DNA of 64,000 nt from Herminiimonas fonticola (GCF_003293745.1 NZ_PTLZ01000001.1:434001-498000), one strand, 5' to 3'; positions 1-10,538 are shown, counted from the stretch's first letter. The notes: generated by a model from the sequence alone, not told the origin. Numbers and translations: made by a program.

Positions 1-1849
1 TCGTCTGGTCGACGTGACCCAAGATCTGGTTGTGATCGAAGATGATTGCGGCACCTCGAACGGCGCATCGATGAAAGCGCTGGTCGAAGGCGGTGAAGTG
101 ATCGAAGCATTGCGTGACCGTATCCTCGGCCGCGTTGCAGCGAACGACATCGTGAATCCAGAAACACAAGCTACCTTGTATGCAGCCGGCACCTTGCTGG
201 ATGAAGACATGGTGGAAGAAATCGAACGTATCGGCGTCGATGAAGTAAAAGTACGTACACCATTGACTTGCGATACGCGCTTCGGCCTGTGTGCAATGTG
301 CTACGGCCGTGACCTCGGTCGTGGTTCCATGGTCAGCGCCGGTGAAGCAGTCGGTGTGGTTGCAGCGCAATCGATTGGTGAGCCTGGTACTCAGTTGACC
401 ATGCGTACCTTCCACATTGGTGGTGCAGCGTCGCGTGCGGCAGTTGCTTCGTCGGTGGAAGCCAAATCGAATGGTACGGTTCGCTTCACAGCGACTATGC
501 GTTACGTCACCAACGGCAAAGGCGGTCAGATCGTCATTTCCCGTTCCGGTGAAGTACTGATTACCGATGACCTCGGCCGTGAGCGTGAACGTCATAAAGT
601 ACCGTACGGCGCAACCCTGATCGTCAAGGATGGCTTGGTGATCAAGGCTGGCACTGCATTGGCGACATGGGATCCGTTGACTCGTCCTATCATTACCGAA
701 TACACCGGCGTGGTGAAATTCGAGAACGTAGAAGAAGGTTCGACCGTTGCACGTCAGATCGATGAAGTGACCGGTCTGTCGACCTTGGTTGTTATCGATG
801 CGAAACGTCGTGGTTCGGTTACCAAAACTGTTCGTCCACAGGTCAAACTGTTGAACGAACAAGGTGAAGAAGTCAAAATCGCCGGTACCGAACACGCAGT
901 GACGATCGGCTTCCAGGTCGGCGCACTGATCACTGTTAAAGACGGTCAGCAAGTTACCGTCGGCGAAGTGCTGGCACGTATTCCGACCGAATCGCAAAAA
1001 ACACGTGACATCACCGGTGGTCTGCCGCGTGTTGCCGAGTTGTTCGAAGCGCGTTCGCCGAAAGATGCCGGCATGCTGGCAGAAGTCACAGGTACGGTTG
1101 CATTCGGTAAAGAAACCAAAGGTAAGCAACGTCTGGAAATCACGGACATGGACGGCGAGAAGCACGAGTTCCTGATTACCAAGGACAAGCAAGTGCTGGT
1201 ACATGACGGCCAAGTCGTGAACAAGGGCGAGATGATTGTTGACGGCCCAGCCGATCCACAAGACATCCTGCGTTTGCTGGGTATCGAAGCGCTGGCACGT
1301 TACATTGTCGACGAAGTGCAAGACGTGTACCGTTTGCAAGGCGTGAAGATCAACGACAAGCACATTGAAGTTATCGTGCGTCAGATGTTGCGCCGTGTTG
1401 CCGTGGTTAATCCAGGCGATGCCAACTACATCGTCGGCGAACAAGTTGAACGTTCGGAATTGCTGGACGAAAACGATCGCGTCGTTGCTCAAGGCAAGAT
1501 CCCTGCAACCTACGAAAACGTGTTGCTCGGTATTACCAAGGCATCGTTGTCGACCGACTCCTTCATCTCGGCTGCATCGTTCCAGGAAACTACACGTGTC
1601 CTGACCGAAGCTGCGATCATGGGCAAACGCGACGGTCTGCGTGGCCTGAAAGAGAACGTCATCGTTGGTCGTCTGATTCCTGCCGGTACCGGTTTGGCAT
1701 TCCACCGCGCCCGTAAAGAGAAAGATTCGTGGGAAGCGGAAGAGCGCGCAGCATTGCTGCAATCCGAAAAAGCTGCTCGCGCAGCCGAAGCGGAAGCGCA
1801 GTTTGCTGATATCGGTAGCACGCCTGACAGCGATACCGACGCTTCGTAA
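1..1849 (+). CDS. rpoC: RNA polymerase beta' subunit, C-terminal half (5' truncated)
   Basis: Catalytic beta' subunit of RNA polymerase; the reading frame is already open at base 2, so the N-terminal half lies outside the window. Visible are the second zinc-binding cysteine set (one Cys in EDDCGT, three in [11 protein letters not shown]) and the trigger-loop/bridge region [16 protein letters not shown]. The usual C-terminal segment ends in an Ala/Glu-rich tail. By comparison with the E. coli protein the window starts near residue 800 of about 1400. An apparent GTG start at 14 is only an internal codon. The gene is followed by a rho-independent terminator, which separates rpoBC from the str operon. 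Identification is essentially certain. Confidence 0.98.
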   Translation, partial: RLVDVTQDLVVIEDDCGTSNGASMKALVEGGEVIEALRDRILGRVAANDIVNPETQATLYAAGTLLDEDMVEEIERIGVDEVKVRTPLTCDTRFGLCAMCYGRDLGRGSMVSAGEAVGVVAAQSIGEPGTQLTMRTFHIGGAASRAAVASSVEAKSNGTVRFTATMRYVTNGKGGQIVISRSGEVLITDDLGRERERHKVPYGATLIVKDGLVIKAGTALATWDPLTRPIITEYTGVVKFENVEEGSTVARQIDEVTGLSTLVVIDAKRRGSVTKTVRPQVKLLNEQGEEVKIAGTEHAVTIGFQVGALITVKDGQQVTVGEVLARIPTESQKTRDITGGLPRVAELFEARSPKDAGMLAEVTGTVAFGKETKGKQRLEITDMDGEKHEFLITKDKQVLVHDGQVVNKGEMIVDGPADPQDILRLLGIEALARYIVDEVQDVYRLQGVKINDKHIEVIVRQMLRRVAVVNPGDANYIVGEQVERSELLDENDRVVAQGKIPATYENVLLGITKASLSTDSFISAASFQETTRVLTEAAIMGKRDGLRGLKENVIVGRLIPAGTGLAFHRARKEKDSWEAEERAALLQSEKAARAAEAEAQFADIGSTPDSDTDAS

Positions 1850-1877
1850 TCCAAGCTGGTTCTAGTTCTAGCATCTA

Positions 1878-1913
1878 ACGGCATCAGGAGAAATCTTGGT
1901 GCCGTTTTTCTTT
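1878..1913 (+). terminator. Rho-independent terminator after rpoC
   Basis: ACGGCATCA (1878-1886) pairs with TGGTGCCGT (1897-1905) through nine base pairs including one G-U, with a 10-nt loop, and runs straight into TTTTCTTT. It lies 29 nt behind the rpoC stop codon and probably ends the rpoBC transcript. Confidence 0.85.
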
Positions 1914-2297
1914 GTGTAAAGCATGTTTGCCACTACAAAAATATCTTACTGATATGATTTAATGTCAAGAAGGAAAGTATTTTTATAGTAGTTGCCGCGC
2001 AGAAGATGGTGTCGATCGAATTTTCCGCCATTTCGCAACGAAATTGCAGCATGGTCCTTCATACATTTGTTGACTGTGAAAGTATAGAGGACTATACTCG
2101 CGAGTTCTCGATTTTAAGCTCTGCTGGGCTTAAGCGCTCTTTGGTCTTGCTTTTCCGCAATCCTCCTGCGCGTTTTTCCATCCCTGCTCTAATCGAGGCG
2201 CGCGTCGAATATCAATTCTTCCGCAATGATTCTTTAGTCCCCGGACAACCGTTTTCGGGTTCGTATTATTAATGTTGTATTAGCTGGATATAGAGCG
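1914..2297 (+). other. rpoC-rpsL intergenic region and str leader
   Basis: Non-coding stretch of 384 nt. It holds a strong sigma70 promoter at 2070-2098 and then about 190 nt of leader. A short hairpin, TTAAGC (2114-2119) with GCTTAA (2128-2133), lies just after the likely transcription start. The rest of the leader is pyrimidine-rich. An open frame of 88 codons (2006-2272) begins upstream of the promoter and shows no recognisable protein, so it is treated as chance. Confidence 0.6.
2070..2098 (+). promoter_or_regulatory. sigma70 promoter of the str operon
   Basis: TTGACT (2070-2075), a spacer of exactly 17 nt and TATACT (2093-2098) match the sigma70 consensus at 5 of 6 positions in each box. 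Transcription would start near 2105 and give a leader of about 190 nt before rpsL. A perfect inverted repeat, AGTATAG / CTATACT, overlaps the -10 box (see findings). Confidence 0.8.
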
Positions 2298-2681
2298 ATG
2301 CCAACCATCAATCAACTGATTCGCCAGCCGCGTGTTTCTGCACGCGTCAAGAGCAAATCGCCGGCGCTGGAAAACAGCCCGCAAAAACGCGGCGTATGTA
2401 CCCGCGTCTACACCACGACTCCAAAGAAGCCGAACTCGGCTTTGCGTAAAGTCGCCAAAGTGCGTTTGACCAACGGTTTCGAAGTAATTTCGTACATCGG
2501 CGGTGAAGGCCATAACCTGCAAGAACATAGTGTCGTGCTGTTGCGCGGCGGTCGTGTAAAAGATTTGCCGGGTGTGCGTTATCACATGGTTCGCGGTGCT
2601 TTGGATACTCAGGGCGTTAAAGACCGTAAGCAAGCGCGTTCGAAGTACGGTACCAAGCGTGCAAAAGCTGGCAAGAAGTAA
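2298..2681 (+). CDS. rpsL: 30S ribosomal protein S12
   Basis: Ribosomal protein S12 (127 aa) of the decoding centre. The sequence has the family signature [16 protein letters not shown] with Lys43 and the loop [10 protein letters not shown] around Lys88. These are the streptomycin-sensitive wild-type residues at the classical resistance sites. First gene of the str operon. The C-terminus is a few residues longer than in E. coli and ends in Lys/Arg-rich KRAKAGKK. The start [10 protein letters not shown] is the universal S12 start. Confidence 0.98.
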
Positions 2682-2689
2682 TTAAGTAT

Positions 2690-2708
2690 TTTTGCGGTCT
2701 CCGCAAAA
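2690..2708 (+). repeat. Perfect hairpin in the rpsL-rpsG gap
   Basis: TTTTGCGG (2690-2697), three unpaired bases TCT, then CCGCAAAA (2701-2708). It begins 9 nt behind the rpsL stop codon. It has no long T-run, so it is more likely an RNA processing, pausing or stability element than a terminator. Confidence 0.5.
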
Positions 2709-2815
2709 TTGTGTCGGTCCCTAATGGGCCGAGTAAGTGGATGGTTATGATGACTGTCCGCGAGTGTGCGACAAACCTGTTGTTGCGCCTCAACTGAAGA
2801 TTGAAAGGAATCGAA

Positions 2816-3286
2816 ATGCCACGTCGTCGTGAAGTTCCCAAGCGGGACATACTGCCAGATCCAAAATTCGGTAATGTTGATGTTGCCAAATTCGTTAACG
2901 TGTTGATGTTGTCCGGTAAAAAATCGGTCGCAGAAAACATCATCTACGGTGCGTTTGAGCATATCCAGACCAAATCAGGTAAAGATCCGCTGGAAGTATT
3001 TACAGCTGCAATCTTGAACTGCAAGCCACTGGTTGAAGTAAAGTCCCGTCGCGTTGGTGGTGCAAACTACCAGGTGCCTGTTGAAGTTCGTCCTGTCCGT
3101 CGTATGGCTTTGTCCATGCGTTGGTTGCGCGAAGCTGCTAACAAGCGCAGCGAAAAATCGATGCCACAACGTCTCGCGGGTGAATTGCTCGAAGCTGCGG
3201 AAAGCCGCGGCGGTGCAATGAAAAAACGCGATGAAGTTCACCGCATGGCAGAAGCGAACAAGGCGTTCTCGCACTTCCGCTTCTAA
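2816..3286 (+). CDS. rpsG: 30S ribosomal protein S7
   Basis: Ribosomal protein S7 (156 aa), primary binder of the 16S rRNA 3' domain at the mRNA exit. The start [11 protein letters not shown] at 2816 is chosen over an in-frame TTG at 2801 because the AAAGGAA ribosome site at 2804-2810 sits right in front of it and the resulting length is the standard 156 residues. The conserved core [12 protein letters not shown] is present. Second gene of str, 134 nt after rpsL. In E. coli S7 represses its own operon by binding the S12-S7 spacer; whether that occurs here is not known. Confidence 0.97.
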   Translation: MPRRREVPKRDILPDPKFGNVDVAKFVNVLMLSGKKSVAENIIYGAFEHIQTKSGKDPLEVFTAAILNCKPLVEVKSRRVGGANYQVPVEVRPVRRMALSMRWLREAANKRSEKSMPQRLAGELLEAAESRGGAMKKRDEVHRMAEANKAFSHFRF

Positions 3287-3300
3287 TAGATTGGTGTTCT

Positions 3301-3318
3301 CGCCTGCCTGTGCAGGCG
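3301..3318 (+). repeat. GC-rich hairpin between rpsG and fusA
   Basis: CGCCTGC (3301-3307), tetraloop CTGT, GCAGGCG (3312-3318): a perfect seven-pair stem 14 nt after rpsG. No T-run follows, so it is not a canonical terminator. Confidence 0.55.
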
Positions 3319-3410
3319 TTGTGCGCTACATGTGTAATTTGTTCGAGGCCGGGCACATTTTGGAAAAAATGGCGCTCGGTTTTGTTCATTAAAAAGAATT
3401 AGGACTAATT

Positions 3411-5519
3411 ATGGCCCGCAAGACCCCCATTGAGCGTTACCGCAATATCGGTATTTCGGCTCACATTGATGCTGGTAAAACCACGACGACTGAGCGCGTT
3501 CTGTTCTACACAGGCGTGAATCACAAGATTGGTGAAGTTCATGATGGCGCGGCCACCATGGACTGGATGGAGCAGGAACAAGAGCGCGGCATCACGATTA
3601 CGTCTGCTGCGACGACCTGCTTCTGGAAAGGCATGGCGAACAATTTCCCTGCGCATCACATCAACATCATTGATACACCAGGTCACGTTGACTTCACAAT
3701 TGAAGTTGAGCGTTCGATGCGCGTACTCGATGGTGCTTGCATGGTTTACTGTGCAGTCGGTGGCGTGCAGCCACAGTCGGAAACAGTATGGCGTCAAGCT
3801 AACAAGTACAAGGTTCCACGTTTGGCATTCGTCAACAAGATGGATCGTACCGGCGCGAACTTCTTCAAAGTTTACGATCAAATGCGTGCGCGTTTGAAGG
3901 CTAATCCTGTGCCTATGCAAGTGCCTATCGGTGCTGAAGATAGCTTCGCTGGCGTGATCGATCTGGTCAAGATGAAAGCAATCATCTGGGACGACGCTTC
4001 GCAAGGTATGAAATTTGAATACGGCGAAATTCCTGAAAACCTGTTGGCTGACGCGAAAAAATGGCGTGAAAACATGGTGGAAGCCGCTGCTGAAGCGTCG
4101 GAAGAATTGATGAACAAGTACCTCGAAGAAGGTGACTTGAGCGAAGCTGAAATCAAGGCTGCGATTCGTCAACGTACTATCGCCAGTGAAATCGTTCCAA
4201 TGATGTGCGGCACCGCTTTCAAAAACAAAGGCGTGCAAGCCATGCTGGACGGCGTGATCGAGTACTTGCCATCGCCAGTGGATATTCCGCCTGTGCCAGG
4301 CTTGAACGAAGATGACGAGCCTGTCGTGCGTCAAGCAGAAGACACCGAAAAATTCTCGGCGTTGGCATTCAAGATCGCAACCGATCCGTTTGTTGGTCAA
4401 TTGTGCTTTATCCGTTGCTACTCGGGCACCTTGAACTCGGGCGATACCGTTTACAACTCTGTTAAAGAGAAGAAAGAACGTATTGGTCGTATCGTTCAGA
4501 TGCACGCAAACCAACGCGAAGAAATCAAGGAAATGTTGGCAGGCGATATCGCTGCGGTCGTTGGTCTGAAAGACACCACCACTGGCGACACCCTGTGCGA
4601 TGACAAGGCGATCGTTGTGCTCGAACGCATGGTCTTCCCTGAGCCTGTGATTTCGCAAGCTGTTGAGCCAAAAACCAAAGCTGACCAGGAAAAAATGGGT
4701 CTGGCATTGAATCGTCTGGCTGCAGAAGATCCATCGTTCCGCGTGCGTACCGATGAAGAATCGGGTCAAACGATTATTGCTGGTATGGGCGAGTTGCATC
4801 TGGACATTATCGTTGATCGTATGAAGCGCGAATTCGGCGTTGAAGCGACTGTCGGTAAGCCGCAAGTTGCGTACCGCGAAACCATCCGCAAAGTTTGCGA
4901 AGAAATCGAAGGTAAATTCGTCAAGCAATCCGGTGGTCGTGGTCAGTACGGTCACGTGGTTCTGAAGATCGAGCCGCAAGAGCCGGGCAAAGGTTTCGAA
5001 TTTATCGACGCAATCAAAGGCGGTACGGTTCCTCGCGAATACATCCCTGCAGTTGAAAAAGGTGTGCGCGAAACACTGACTTCCGGCGTTCTCGCTGGTT
5101 ACCCAGTGGTTGACGTTAAAGTCACCTTGTTCTTCGGTTCGTACCATGACGTCGATTCGAACGAGAACGCGTTCCGTATGGCTGCATCGATGGCGTTCAA
5201 AGACGGTTGCCGTAAAGCGAGTCCAGTCATTCTGGAGCCTATGATGGCGGTCGAAGTTGAAACACCTGAAGACTACGCTGGTACCGTGATGGGCGATTTG
5301 TCCTCACGTCGCGGCATGGTGCAAGGTATGGATGAAATCGCGGGCGGCGGCGGCAAGATCATTAAAGCCGAAGTTCCTTTGTCCGAAATGTTTGGTTACT
5401 CGACATCGTTGCGCTCCGCAACACAAGGTCGCGCAACCTACTCGATGGAATTCAAGCACTACTCTGAAGCACCTAAAAATGTGATCGATGCAATCGTCAC
5501 ATCGAAGGCGCCTAAGTAA
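3411..5519 (+). CDS. fusA: Elongation factor G
   Basis: Translational GTPase EF-G (702 aa), which drives tRNA-mRNA translocation and, with RRF, ribosome recycling. Nucleotide-binding motifs seen in order are AHIDAGKT (residues 17-24), [16 protein letters not shown], and [10 protein letters not shown]. The C-terminal half has the domain III-V segments, including RGQYGHVV and [11 protein letters not shown]. The length is normal for the bacterial housekeeping form. A ribosome site (AGGA) precedes the ATG at the usual distance. Third gene of str. Other Burkholderiales can carry a second fusA elsewhere; this copy is the str-operon one. Confidence 0.98.
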   Translation: MARKTPIERYRNIGISAHIDAGKTTTTERVLFYTGVNHKIGEVHDGAATMDWMEQEQERGITITSAATTCFWKGMANNFPAHHINIIDTPGHVDFTIEVERSMRVLDGACMVYCAVGGVQPQSETVWRQANKYKVPRLAFVNKMDRTGANFFKVYDQMRARLKANPVPMQVPIGAEDSFAGVIDLVKMKAIIWDDASQGMKFEYGEIPENLLADAKKWRENMVEAAAEASEELMNKYLEEGDLSEAEIKAAIRQRTIASEIVPMMCGTAFKNKGVQAMLDGVIEYLPSPVDIPPVPGLNEDDEPVVRQAEDTEKFSALAFKIATDPFVGQLCFIRCYSGTLNSGDTVYNSVKEKKERIGRIVQMHANQREEIKEMLAGDIAAVVGLKDTTTGDTLCDDKAIVVLERMVFPEPVISQAVEPKTKADQEKMGLALNRLAAEDPSFRVRTDEESGQTIIAGMGELHLDIIVDRMKREFGVEATVGKPQVAYRETIRKVCEEIEGKFVKQSGGRGQYGHVVLKIEPQEPGKGFEFIDAIKGGTVPREYIPAVEKGVRETLTSGVLAGYPVVDVKVTLFFGSYHDVDSNENAFRMAASMAFKDGCRKASPVILEPMMAVEVETPEDYAGTVMGDLSSRRGMVQGMDEIAGGGGKIIKAEVPLSEMFGYSTSLRSATQGRATYSMEFKHYSEAPKNVIDAIVTSKAPK

Positions 5520-5652
5520 TCTATTCGTTGGAAGGCCAAGCGAGTTGAGTATCTTTACGAAGCTCCTTGGCTGGTAGCAAATAACTGTTAAGGGATGCTC
5601 CAAACGGGGTGTCTTAATTTAGATAAATCGTTCTTTTTGAAGGAAGAATAAA

Positions 5653-6843
5653 ATGGCAAAAGGCAAATTCGAGCGGACCAAGCCGCACGTCAACGTCGGC
5701 ACGATTGGTCACGTCGATCACGGCAAGACCACACTGACCGCAGCGATTGCGACAGTATTGTCGAAAAAATTTGGTGGCGAAGCAAAAGCGTACGATCAAA
5801 TTGATGCAGCACCAGAAGAAAAAGCACGCGGCATCACCATCAACACCGCACACGTAGAATACGAAACAGCAGCGCGCCACTACGCGCACGTTGACTGCCC
5901 AGGCCATGCTGATTATGTCAAAAACATGATCACCGGCGCAGCGCAAATGGACGGCGCGATCCTGGTTTGTTCCGCAGCTGACGGCCCAATGCCGCAAACA
6001 CGTGAACACATCCTGTTGGCGCGCCAAGTTGGTGTTCCATACATCATCGTGTTCCTGAACAAATGCGACATGGTTGACGATGCAGAATTGCTCGAACTCG
6101 TTGAAATGGAAGTGCGTGAGCTTCTGTCGAAATACGAATTCCCAGGCGACGACCTGCCTATCATCAAAGGTTCGGCTAAATTGGCGCTCGAAGGCGACCA
6201 AGGTCCATTGGGCGAAGCAGCAATCATGGCTCTGGCCGATGCACTCGACAGCTACATCCCAACACCAGAACGCGCAGTAGACGGCGCCTTCCTGTTGCCA
6301 GTAGAAGACGTATTCTCGATCTCCGGTCGCGGTACAGTTGTTACCGGTCGTATCGAACGCGGTATCGTCAAAGTTGGTGAAGCTCTGGAAATCGTCGGCA
6401 TCCGCGATACCCAAGTCACCACCTGCACAGGCGTTGAAATGTTCCGTAAATTGCTCGACCAAGGTCAAGCAGGCGACAACGTCGGCGTACTGTTGCGCGG
6501 CACCAAGCGTGAAGACGTAGAACGTGGTCAAGTTCTGGCAAAACCAGGCTCGATCAAACCGCACAAACATTTCACAGGCGAAATCTACGTTCTGTCGAAA
6601 GATGAAGGCGGCCGTCATACACCATTCTTCAACAACTACCGTCCACAGTTCTACTTCCGTACCACGGACGTAACTGGTTCGATCGAGTTGCCGAAAGACA
6701 AAGAAATGGTTATGCCAGGCGACAACGTCTCGATCACCGTGATGTTGATCAACCCGATCGCGATGGAAGAAGGTCTGCGCTTCGCGATTCGCGAAGGTGG
6801 TCGTACTGTCGGTGCCGGTGTTGTTGCTAAAATTATTGAGTAA
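5653..6843 (+). CDS. tuf: Elongation factor Tu
   Basis: EF-Tu (396 aa), the GTPase that carries aminoacyl-tRNA to the ribosome. Motifs are GHVDHGKT (19-26), [12 protein letters not shown] and NKCDMVDD; the C-terminal barrel domain ends in [14 protein letters not shown]. Start ATG has the good site GAAGGAAG upstream. Last gene of the str operon proper. Betaproteobacteria usually have a second, nearly identical tuf upstream of secE-nusG-rplKAJL-rpoBC; that region is outside this window, so an A or B suffix is not assigned. Confidence 0.98.
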   Translation: MAKGKFERTKPHVNVGTIGHVDHGKTTLTAAIATVLSKKFGGEAKAYDQIDAAPEEKARGITINTAHVEYETAARHYAHVDCPGHADYVKNMITGAAQMDGAILVCSAADGPMPQTREHILLARQVGVPYIIVFLNKCDMVDDAELLELVEMEVRELLSKYEFPGDDLPIIKGSAKLALEGDQGPLGEAAIMALADALDSYIPTPERAVDGAFLLPVEDVFSISGRGTVVTGRIERGIVKVGEALEIVGIRDTQVTTCTGVEMFRKLLDQGQAGDNVGVLLRGTKREDVERGQVLAKPGSIKPHKHFTGEIYVLSKDEGGRHTPFFNNYRPQFYFRTTDVTGSIELPKDKEMVMPGDNVSITVMLINPIAMEEGLRFAIREGGRTVGAGVVAKIIE

Positions 6844-6887
6844 TCAGTAAGCAATAAAAACGATTTGGCTTAACGCCATTTACTATC

Positions 6888-6920
6888 GCCGCGAGTGTTC
6901 ACTCACTCGCGGCTCGCTCT
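6888..6920 (+). terminator. Strong hairpin between tuf and rpsJ (attenuator or terminator)
   Basis: GCCGCGAGTG (6888-6897) and CACTCGCGGC (6904-6913) form a perfect ten-pair stem with a six-base loop, followed by TCGCTCTTTT. The rpsJ ribosome site starts only four bases after that T-run. It may end most str transcripts, or fold the rpsJ leader; the sequence alone cannot decide. Confidence 0.6.
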
Positions 6921-6934
6921 TTTAAGGAATGAAC

Positions 6935-7267
6935 ATGTCTACAGCACCGAAATCAGCTCCAAACCAAAAGATCCGCATTCGTCTGAAAGCATTCGATTAT
7001 CGTTTGATCGATCAATCGGCACTCGAAATCGTTGAAACGGCAAAACGTACTGGCGCAGTTGTAAAAGGCCCAGTTCCATTGCCTACACGTATTCAGCGTT
7101 TTGACGTTTTGCGCTCGCCGCACGTCAACAAAACATCGCGCGATCAGTTCGAAATCCGTACCCATGTTCGTTTGATGGACATCGTTGACCCTACAGATAA
7201 AACAGTTGATGCATTGATGAAACTGGATTTGCCTGCTGGCGTTGATGTAGAAATCAAACTGCAATAA
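6935..7267 (+). CDS. rpsJ: 30S ribosomal protein S10
   Basis: Ribosomal protein S10, also NusE, the transcription antitermination partner of NusB. The conserved start of the fold, [18 protein letters not shown], is preceded by an extra MSTAPKSAP tail, giving 110 aa instead of the usual 103-104. Two ATGs are available. The one at 6929 abuts the AAGGA site without a spacer, while 6935 has a six-base spacer and is preferred. It stands alone between a strong upstream hairpin and a weak terminator plus a new promoter before rplC. Confidence 0.95.
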   Translation: MSTAPKSAPNQKIRIRLKAFDYRLIDQSALEIVETAKRTGAVVKGPVPLPTRIQRFDVLRSPHVNKTSRDQFEIRTHVRLMDIVDPTDKTVDALMKLDLPAGVDVEIKLQ

Positions 7268-7291
7268 TTTGTTTTTGATAATGCGGGGCAG

Positions 7292-7308
7292 AAATGCTTC
7301 GCATTTTT
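7292..7308 (+). terminator. Weak terminator-like hairpin after rpsJ
   Basis: AAATGC (7292-7297), loop TTC, GCATTT (7301-7306), ending in five Ts. A slightly larger alternative, AATGCG (7280-7285) with CGCATT (7300-7305), overlaps it. It would reduce read-through from rpsJ into rplC. Confidence 0.45.
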
Positions 7309-7342
7309 AACTGTGGGCTGCAACAATTCACGCATTTAGATG

Positions 7343-7371
7343 TTGTGGAAGTGCTTTTCACCAGTTATAAT
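7343..7371 (+). promoter_or_regulatory. Promoter in front of rplC
   Basis: TTGTGG (7343-7348), 17-nt spacer, perfect TATAAT (7366-7371), then a GC-rich discriminator CTCGGGC, as expected for a stringently controlled ribosomal promoter. The leader to rplC is about 95 nt and begins with the hairpin AGGATTCC (7386-7393) / GGAATCCT (7399-7406). Confidence 0.65.
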
Positions 7372-7475
7372 CTCGGGCTTCGCTGAGGATTCCCATTTGG
7401 AATCCTTGTCGCATTCGTAGTTTAAGTTGTTTTATATATCAGCCCCGCCCAATCGTAGGTGGGAATGGAGAAAAA

Positions 7476-8150
7476 ATGAACCAAAACCAAGATAAAGGCC
7501 AAGGCCTGCTTGGTCGCAAGGTTGGTATGATGCGTATCTTCACGGATGACGGGGATTCAATTCCTGTTACCGTGGTGGACGTTTCAAACAATCGTGTGAC
7601 GCAAATCAAAACGCCTGACGTCGATGGTTATTCGGCTGTCCAGGTTGCTTTCGGTAGTCGCCGTGCTTCCCGTGTGAATAAAGCTTCTGCTGGTCATCAC
7701 GCCAAAGCAGGTGTTGAAGCCGGTACCGTCCTCAAAGAATTTCGTGTTGCTGCTACTGCTGCTTCCGAGCTGAAAGTCGGCGATGTTATCGCCGCCAGTC
7801 TGTTCGAAGTCGGTCAAAAAGTAGACGTGCAAGGCGTAACTATCGGTAAGGGTTACGCTGGTGTTATCAAGCGTTACCACTTCGCTTCCGGTCGCCAAAC
7901 GCACGGTAACTCACGTTCGCATAATGTCCCAGGCTCCATCGGTATGGCGCAAGATCCAGGTCGCGTTTTCCCTGGTAAGCGCATGACTGGTCACTTGGGT
8001 GACGTGAATCGCACAATTCAAAACCTTGAGATCGCTCGTATTGATGCTGATCGCCAGTTGTTGCTGGTTAAGGGTGCGATTCCTGGTGCGAAAAATGGTC
8101 AGGTGATTGTCTCGCCGGCTGTTAAAACCAAAGCAAAGAAGGGGGCTTAA
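7476..8150 (+). CDS. rplC: 50S ribosomal protein L3
   Basis: L3 (224 aa), an early-assembling 23S rRNA binder near the peptidyl-transferase centre. The sequence [24 protein letters not shown] and the loop [22 protein letters not shown] identify it. The N-terminus MNQNQDKGQ is longer than in E. coli. ATG 7476 is preceded by TGGAGAAAAA. It heads a run of tightly packed genes reaching rpsQ, most separated by 0-10 nt. Confidence 0.97.
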   Translation: MNQNQDKGQGLLGRKVGMMRIFTDDGDSIPVTVVDVSNNRVTQIKTPDVDGYSAVQVAFGSRRASRVNKASAGHHAKAGVEAGTVLKEFRVAATAASELKVGDVIAASLFEVGQKVDVQGVTIGKGYAGVIKRYHFASGRQTHGNSRSHNVPGSIGMAQDPGRVFPGKRMTGHLGDVNRTIQNLEIARIDADRQLLLVKGAIPGAKNGQVIVSPAVKTKAKKGA

Positions 8151-8153
8151 TTC

Positions 8154-8774
8154 ATGGAACTCAAGCTCCTGAATGACCAAGGTCAATCGTCTTCGAACGT
8201 TGCTGCGCCGGATACTATTTTCGGTCGCGACTACAACGAAGCGCTGATTCACCAAGTCGTCGTTGCCTATCAAGCCAACGCACGCAGTGGTAATCGCAAA
8301 CAAAAAGATCGTGAAGAAGTTCATCACACCACCAAAAAACCTTGGCGTCAAAAAGGTACGGGCCGCGCTCGTGCTGGTATGTCGTCATCGCCTTTGTGGC
8401 GCGGCGGCGGTCGGATTTTCCCGAACTCGCCTGATGAAAACTTCTCGCACAAAGTTAACAAAAAGATGTATCGCGCAGGCCTCTGCTCGATCCTCTCGCA
8501 GTTGGCTCGTGAAGGTCGTCTCTCCGTAATCGAAAGCCTGTCAGTTGATGCGCCAAAGACCAAGCTCTTGTCGCAAAAATTGAAAGGTATGGGTCTGGAT
8601 TCCGTGCTCGTCATCACTGACAGCCTGGATGAAAACCTGTTGTTGGCATCGCGCAATTTGCCTAACGTGCTGATTTGCGAGCCACGTCATGCTGATCCAG
8701 TTTCGCTGGTTTTCTACAAGAAAATCCTGATCACGAAATTGGCATTGGCCAAGATTGAGGAGATGCTGGCATGA
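8154..8774 (+). CDS. rplD: 50S ribosomal protein L4
   Basis: L4 (206 aa). The signature [26 protein letters not shown] forms the extended loop that lines the nascent-peptide exit tunnel, the region where macrolide-resistance changes occur. It starts three bases after rplC and overlaps rplW by four bases (ATGA). In gamma-proteobacteria L4 represses the S10 operon through a leader RNA; here the structured leader before rplC is the possible target, which is inference. Confidence 0.97.
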   Translation: MELKLLNDQGQSSSNVAAPDTIFGRDYNEALIHQVVVAYQANARSGNRKQKDREEVHHTTKKPWRQKGTGRARAGMSSSPLWRGGGRIFPNSPDENFSHKVNKKMYRAGLCSILSQLAREGRLSVIESLSVDAPKTKLLSQKLKGMGLDSVLVITDSLDENLLLASRNLPNVLICEPRHADPVSLVFYKKILITKLALAKIEEMLA

Positions 8775-9088
8775 GCGCGATTCTGAAACATAGTGAAGAA
8801 CGCTTGATGAAAGTGTTGTTGGCGCCAGTTATTTCCGAGAAAGCAACTTTCGTTGCTGAAAAAAACGAACAAGTCGTTTTCCTCGTGATGCCGGACGCTA
8901 CCAAGCTTGAAATCAAAGCTGCGGTTGAGTTGCTGTTCAAGGTTCAAGTTGAATCTGTTCAAGTTGCCAATCGTCAAGGTAAGCAAAAACGTTCAGGTCG
9001 CTTCAATGGTCGTCGCAATCACACACGCCGTGCGTTTGTATGCCTGAAGCCTGGTCAAGAAATCAACTTCACCGAGGAGGCTAAATAA
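8771..9088 (+). CDS. rplW: 50S ribosomal protein L23
   Basis: L23 (105 aa), at the tunnel exit where signal recognition particle and trigger factor dock. Sequence landmarks are [26 protein letters not shown] and [13 protein letters not shown]. The ATG overlaps the rplD stop (ATGA) and the stop overlaps the rplB start (TAATG), so translation of the three is likely coupled. Confidence 0.96.
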   Translation: MSAILKHSEERLMKVLLAPVISEKATFVAEKNEQVVFLVMPDATKLEIKAAVELLFKVQVESVQVANRQGKQKRSGRFNGRRNHTRRAFVCLKPGQEINFTEEAK

Positions 9089-9915
9089 TGGCACTCGTTA
9101 AAGTCAAGCCGACCTCGCCTGGTCGTCGCGGTATGGTCAAGGTCGTCAATGCCGACCTGTACAAAGGCCGTCCATTCGCAGGCCTGATCGAAAAGAAATC
9201 GAAAACTGCTGGCCGTAACAACAACGGTCACATCACTACTCGTCATATCGGTGGTGGTCACAAGCAGCATTATCGCGTTATCGACTTCAAACGCACTAAA
9301 GATGCTATCCCTGCAAAAGTGGAACGTATTGAATACGATCCAAACCGCACGGCAAACATCGCGTTGGTGTTGTATGCGGATGGTGAGCGTCAATACATCA
9401 TTGCAACCAAAGGCATGGCCGTTGGCGATCAAGTGATGAATGGCTCGGAAGCGCCGATCAAATCGGGTAACTGCTTGCCTATCCGTAATATCCCAGTCGG
9501 TACCATCATGCATTGCGTTGAAATGTTGCCAGGCAAAGGTGCTCAAATTGCACGTACAGCCGGCGCTGGCGTTGTGTTGATGGCACGCGAAGGTACTTAC
9601 GCTCAAGTTCGTTTGCGCTCTGGCGAAGTTCGTCGTATCCACGTTGAATGCCGTGCAACCGTAGGTGAAGTCGGCAATGCCGAACACAGCTTGCGTAAAA
9701 TCGGTAAAGCAGGTGCGATGCGCTGGCGTGGTGTTCGTCCTACCGTTCGCGGTGTGGTCATGAACCCGGTCGATCACCCACACGGTGGTGGTGAAGGCAA
9801 AACGGCAGCAGGTCGTCATCCAGTGTCGCCATGGGGTCAGCAGACTAAAGGTAAGAAGACGCGTCGCAACAAGCGCACGACTTCTATGATCGTCTCGCGC
9901 CGCGGTAAGAAATAA
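9088..9915 (+). CDS. rplB: 50S ribosomal protein L2
   Basis: L2 (275 aa), a core 23S rRNA binder needed for subunit association and peptidyl transfer. The C-terminal [17 protein letters not shown] carries the conserved histidine near the catalytic centre. The first base of its ATG is the last base of the rplW stop. Length and sequence are standard. Confidence 0.98.
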   Translation: MALVKVKPTSPGRRGMVKVVNADLYKGRPFAGLIEKKSKTAGRNNNGHITTRHIGGGHKQHYRVIDFKRTKDAIPAKVERIEYDPNRTANIALVLYADGERQYIIATKGMAVGDQVMNGSEAPIKSGNCLPIRNIPVGTIMHCVEMLPGKGAQIARTAGAGVVLMAREGTYAQVRLRSGEVRRIHVECRATVGEVGNAEHSLRKIGKAGAMRWRGVRPTVRGVVMNPVDHPHGGGEGKTAAGRHPVSPWGQQTKGKKTRRNKRTTSMIVSRRGKK

Positions 9916-9924
9916 GGATAAGAC

Positions 9925-10200
9925 ATGACACGTTCATTAAAAAAAGGGCCGTTTTGCGACGCCCATCTGGTGAAAAAAGTCGAAGCCGCGCAAGCGAACA
10001 AAGACAAAAAACCAATCAAAACCTGGTCCCGTCGTTCGACAGTCATGCCTGACTTTATCGGCTTGACGATCGCGGTACATAACGGCAAGCAACACGTGCC
10101 GGTTTATGTGTCCGAAAACATGGTTGGTCACAAGCTTGGCGAATTCGCGCTGACCCGTACGTTCAAGGGCCACGCTGCTGACAAGAAGGCTAAGAAATAA
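9925..10200 (+). CDS. rpsS: 30S ribosomal protein S19
   Basis: S19 (91 aa) of the 30S head. It starts [15 protein letters not shown] and contains [23 protein letters not shown], diagnostic for the family. Preceded by AAGGATAAGAC. Its stop overlaps the rplV start by one base. Confidence 0.97.
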   Translation: MTRSLKKGPFCDAHLVKKVEAAQANKDKKPIKTWSRRSTVMPDFIGLTIAVHNGKQHVPVYVSENMVGHKLGEFALTRTFKGHAADKKAKK

Positions 10201-10529
10201 TGGAAACTAAAGCTATCCTCAAAGGCGTGCGCCTGTCGGATCAGAAGGGTCGTCTCGTTGCGGATCAAATTCGCGGCAAAAAAGTCGACGCGGCTCTGCA
10301 TCTGCTGCAATTCAGCCCTAAAAAAGGTGCTGCGATCATTAAACGTGTTCTGGAATCCGCAATCGCGAATGCCGAACACAATGACGGCGCAGATATCGAC
10401 GAATTGTTCGTGAAAACGATCTATGTCGAAAAGGGCCCGATCCTGAAGCGCTTCACAGCACGCGCTAAAGGCCGGGGTGATCGTATCTCTAAACAATCCT
10501 GTCACATATACGTGACTGTCGGCAACTAA
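10200..10529 (+). CDS. rplV: 50S ribosomal protein L22
   Basis: L22 (109 aa), whose beta hairpin reaches into the exit tunnel. The sequence [29 protein letters not shown] and the loop [19 protein letters not shown] are typical. TAATG overlap with rpsS upstream; rpsC follows after nine bases containing AAGGAG. Confidence 0.97.
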   Translation: METKAILKGVRLSDQKGRLVADQIRGKKVDAALHLLQFSPKKGAAIIKRVLESAIANAEHNDGADIDELFVKTIYVEKGPILKRFTARAKGRGDRISKQSCHIYVTVGN

Positions 10530-10538
10530 GGAGTCACG

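Noticed and set aside
2006-2272. 88-codon frame before rpsL, possible leader peptide
   Set aside because: It starts upstream of the promoter at 2070, has no ribosome site and no recognisable sequence.
3405-5147. 580-codon open frame on the minus strand opposite fusA
   Set aside because: It is a codon-bias shadow of fusA; its translation is rich in Phe, His and Cys, matches no family I know and has no ribosome site.
5614-6618. 334-codon minus-strand frame opposite tuf
   Set aside because: Antisense shadow of a highly biased gene, with improbable Cys/Phe-rich composition.
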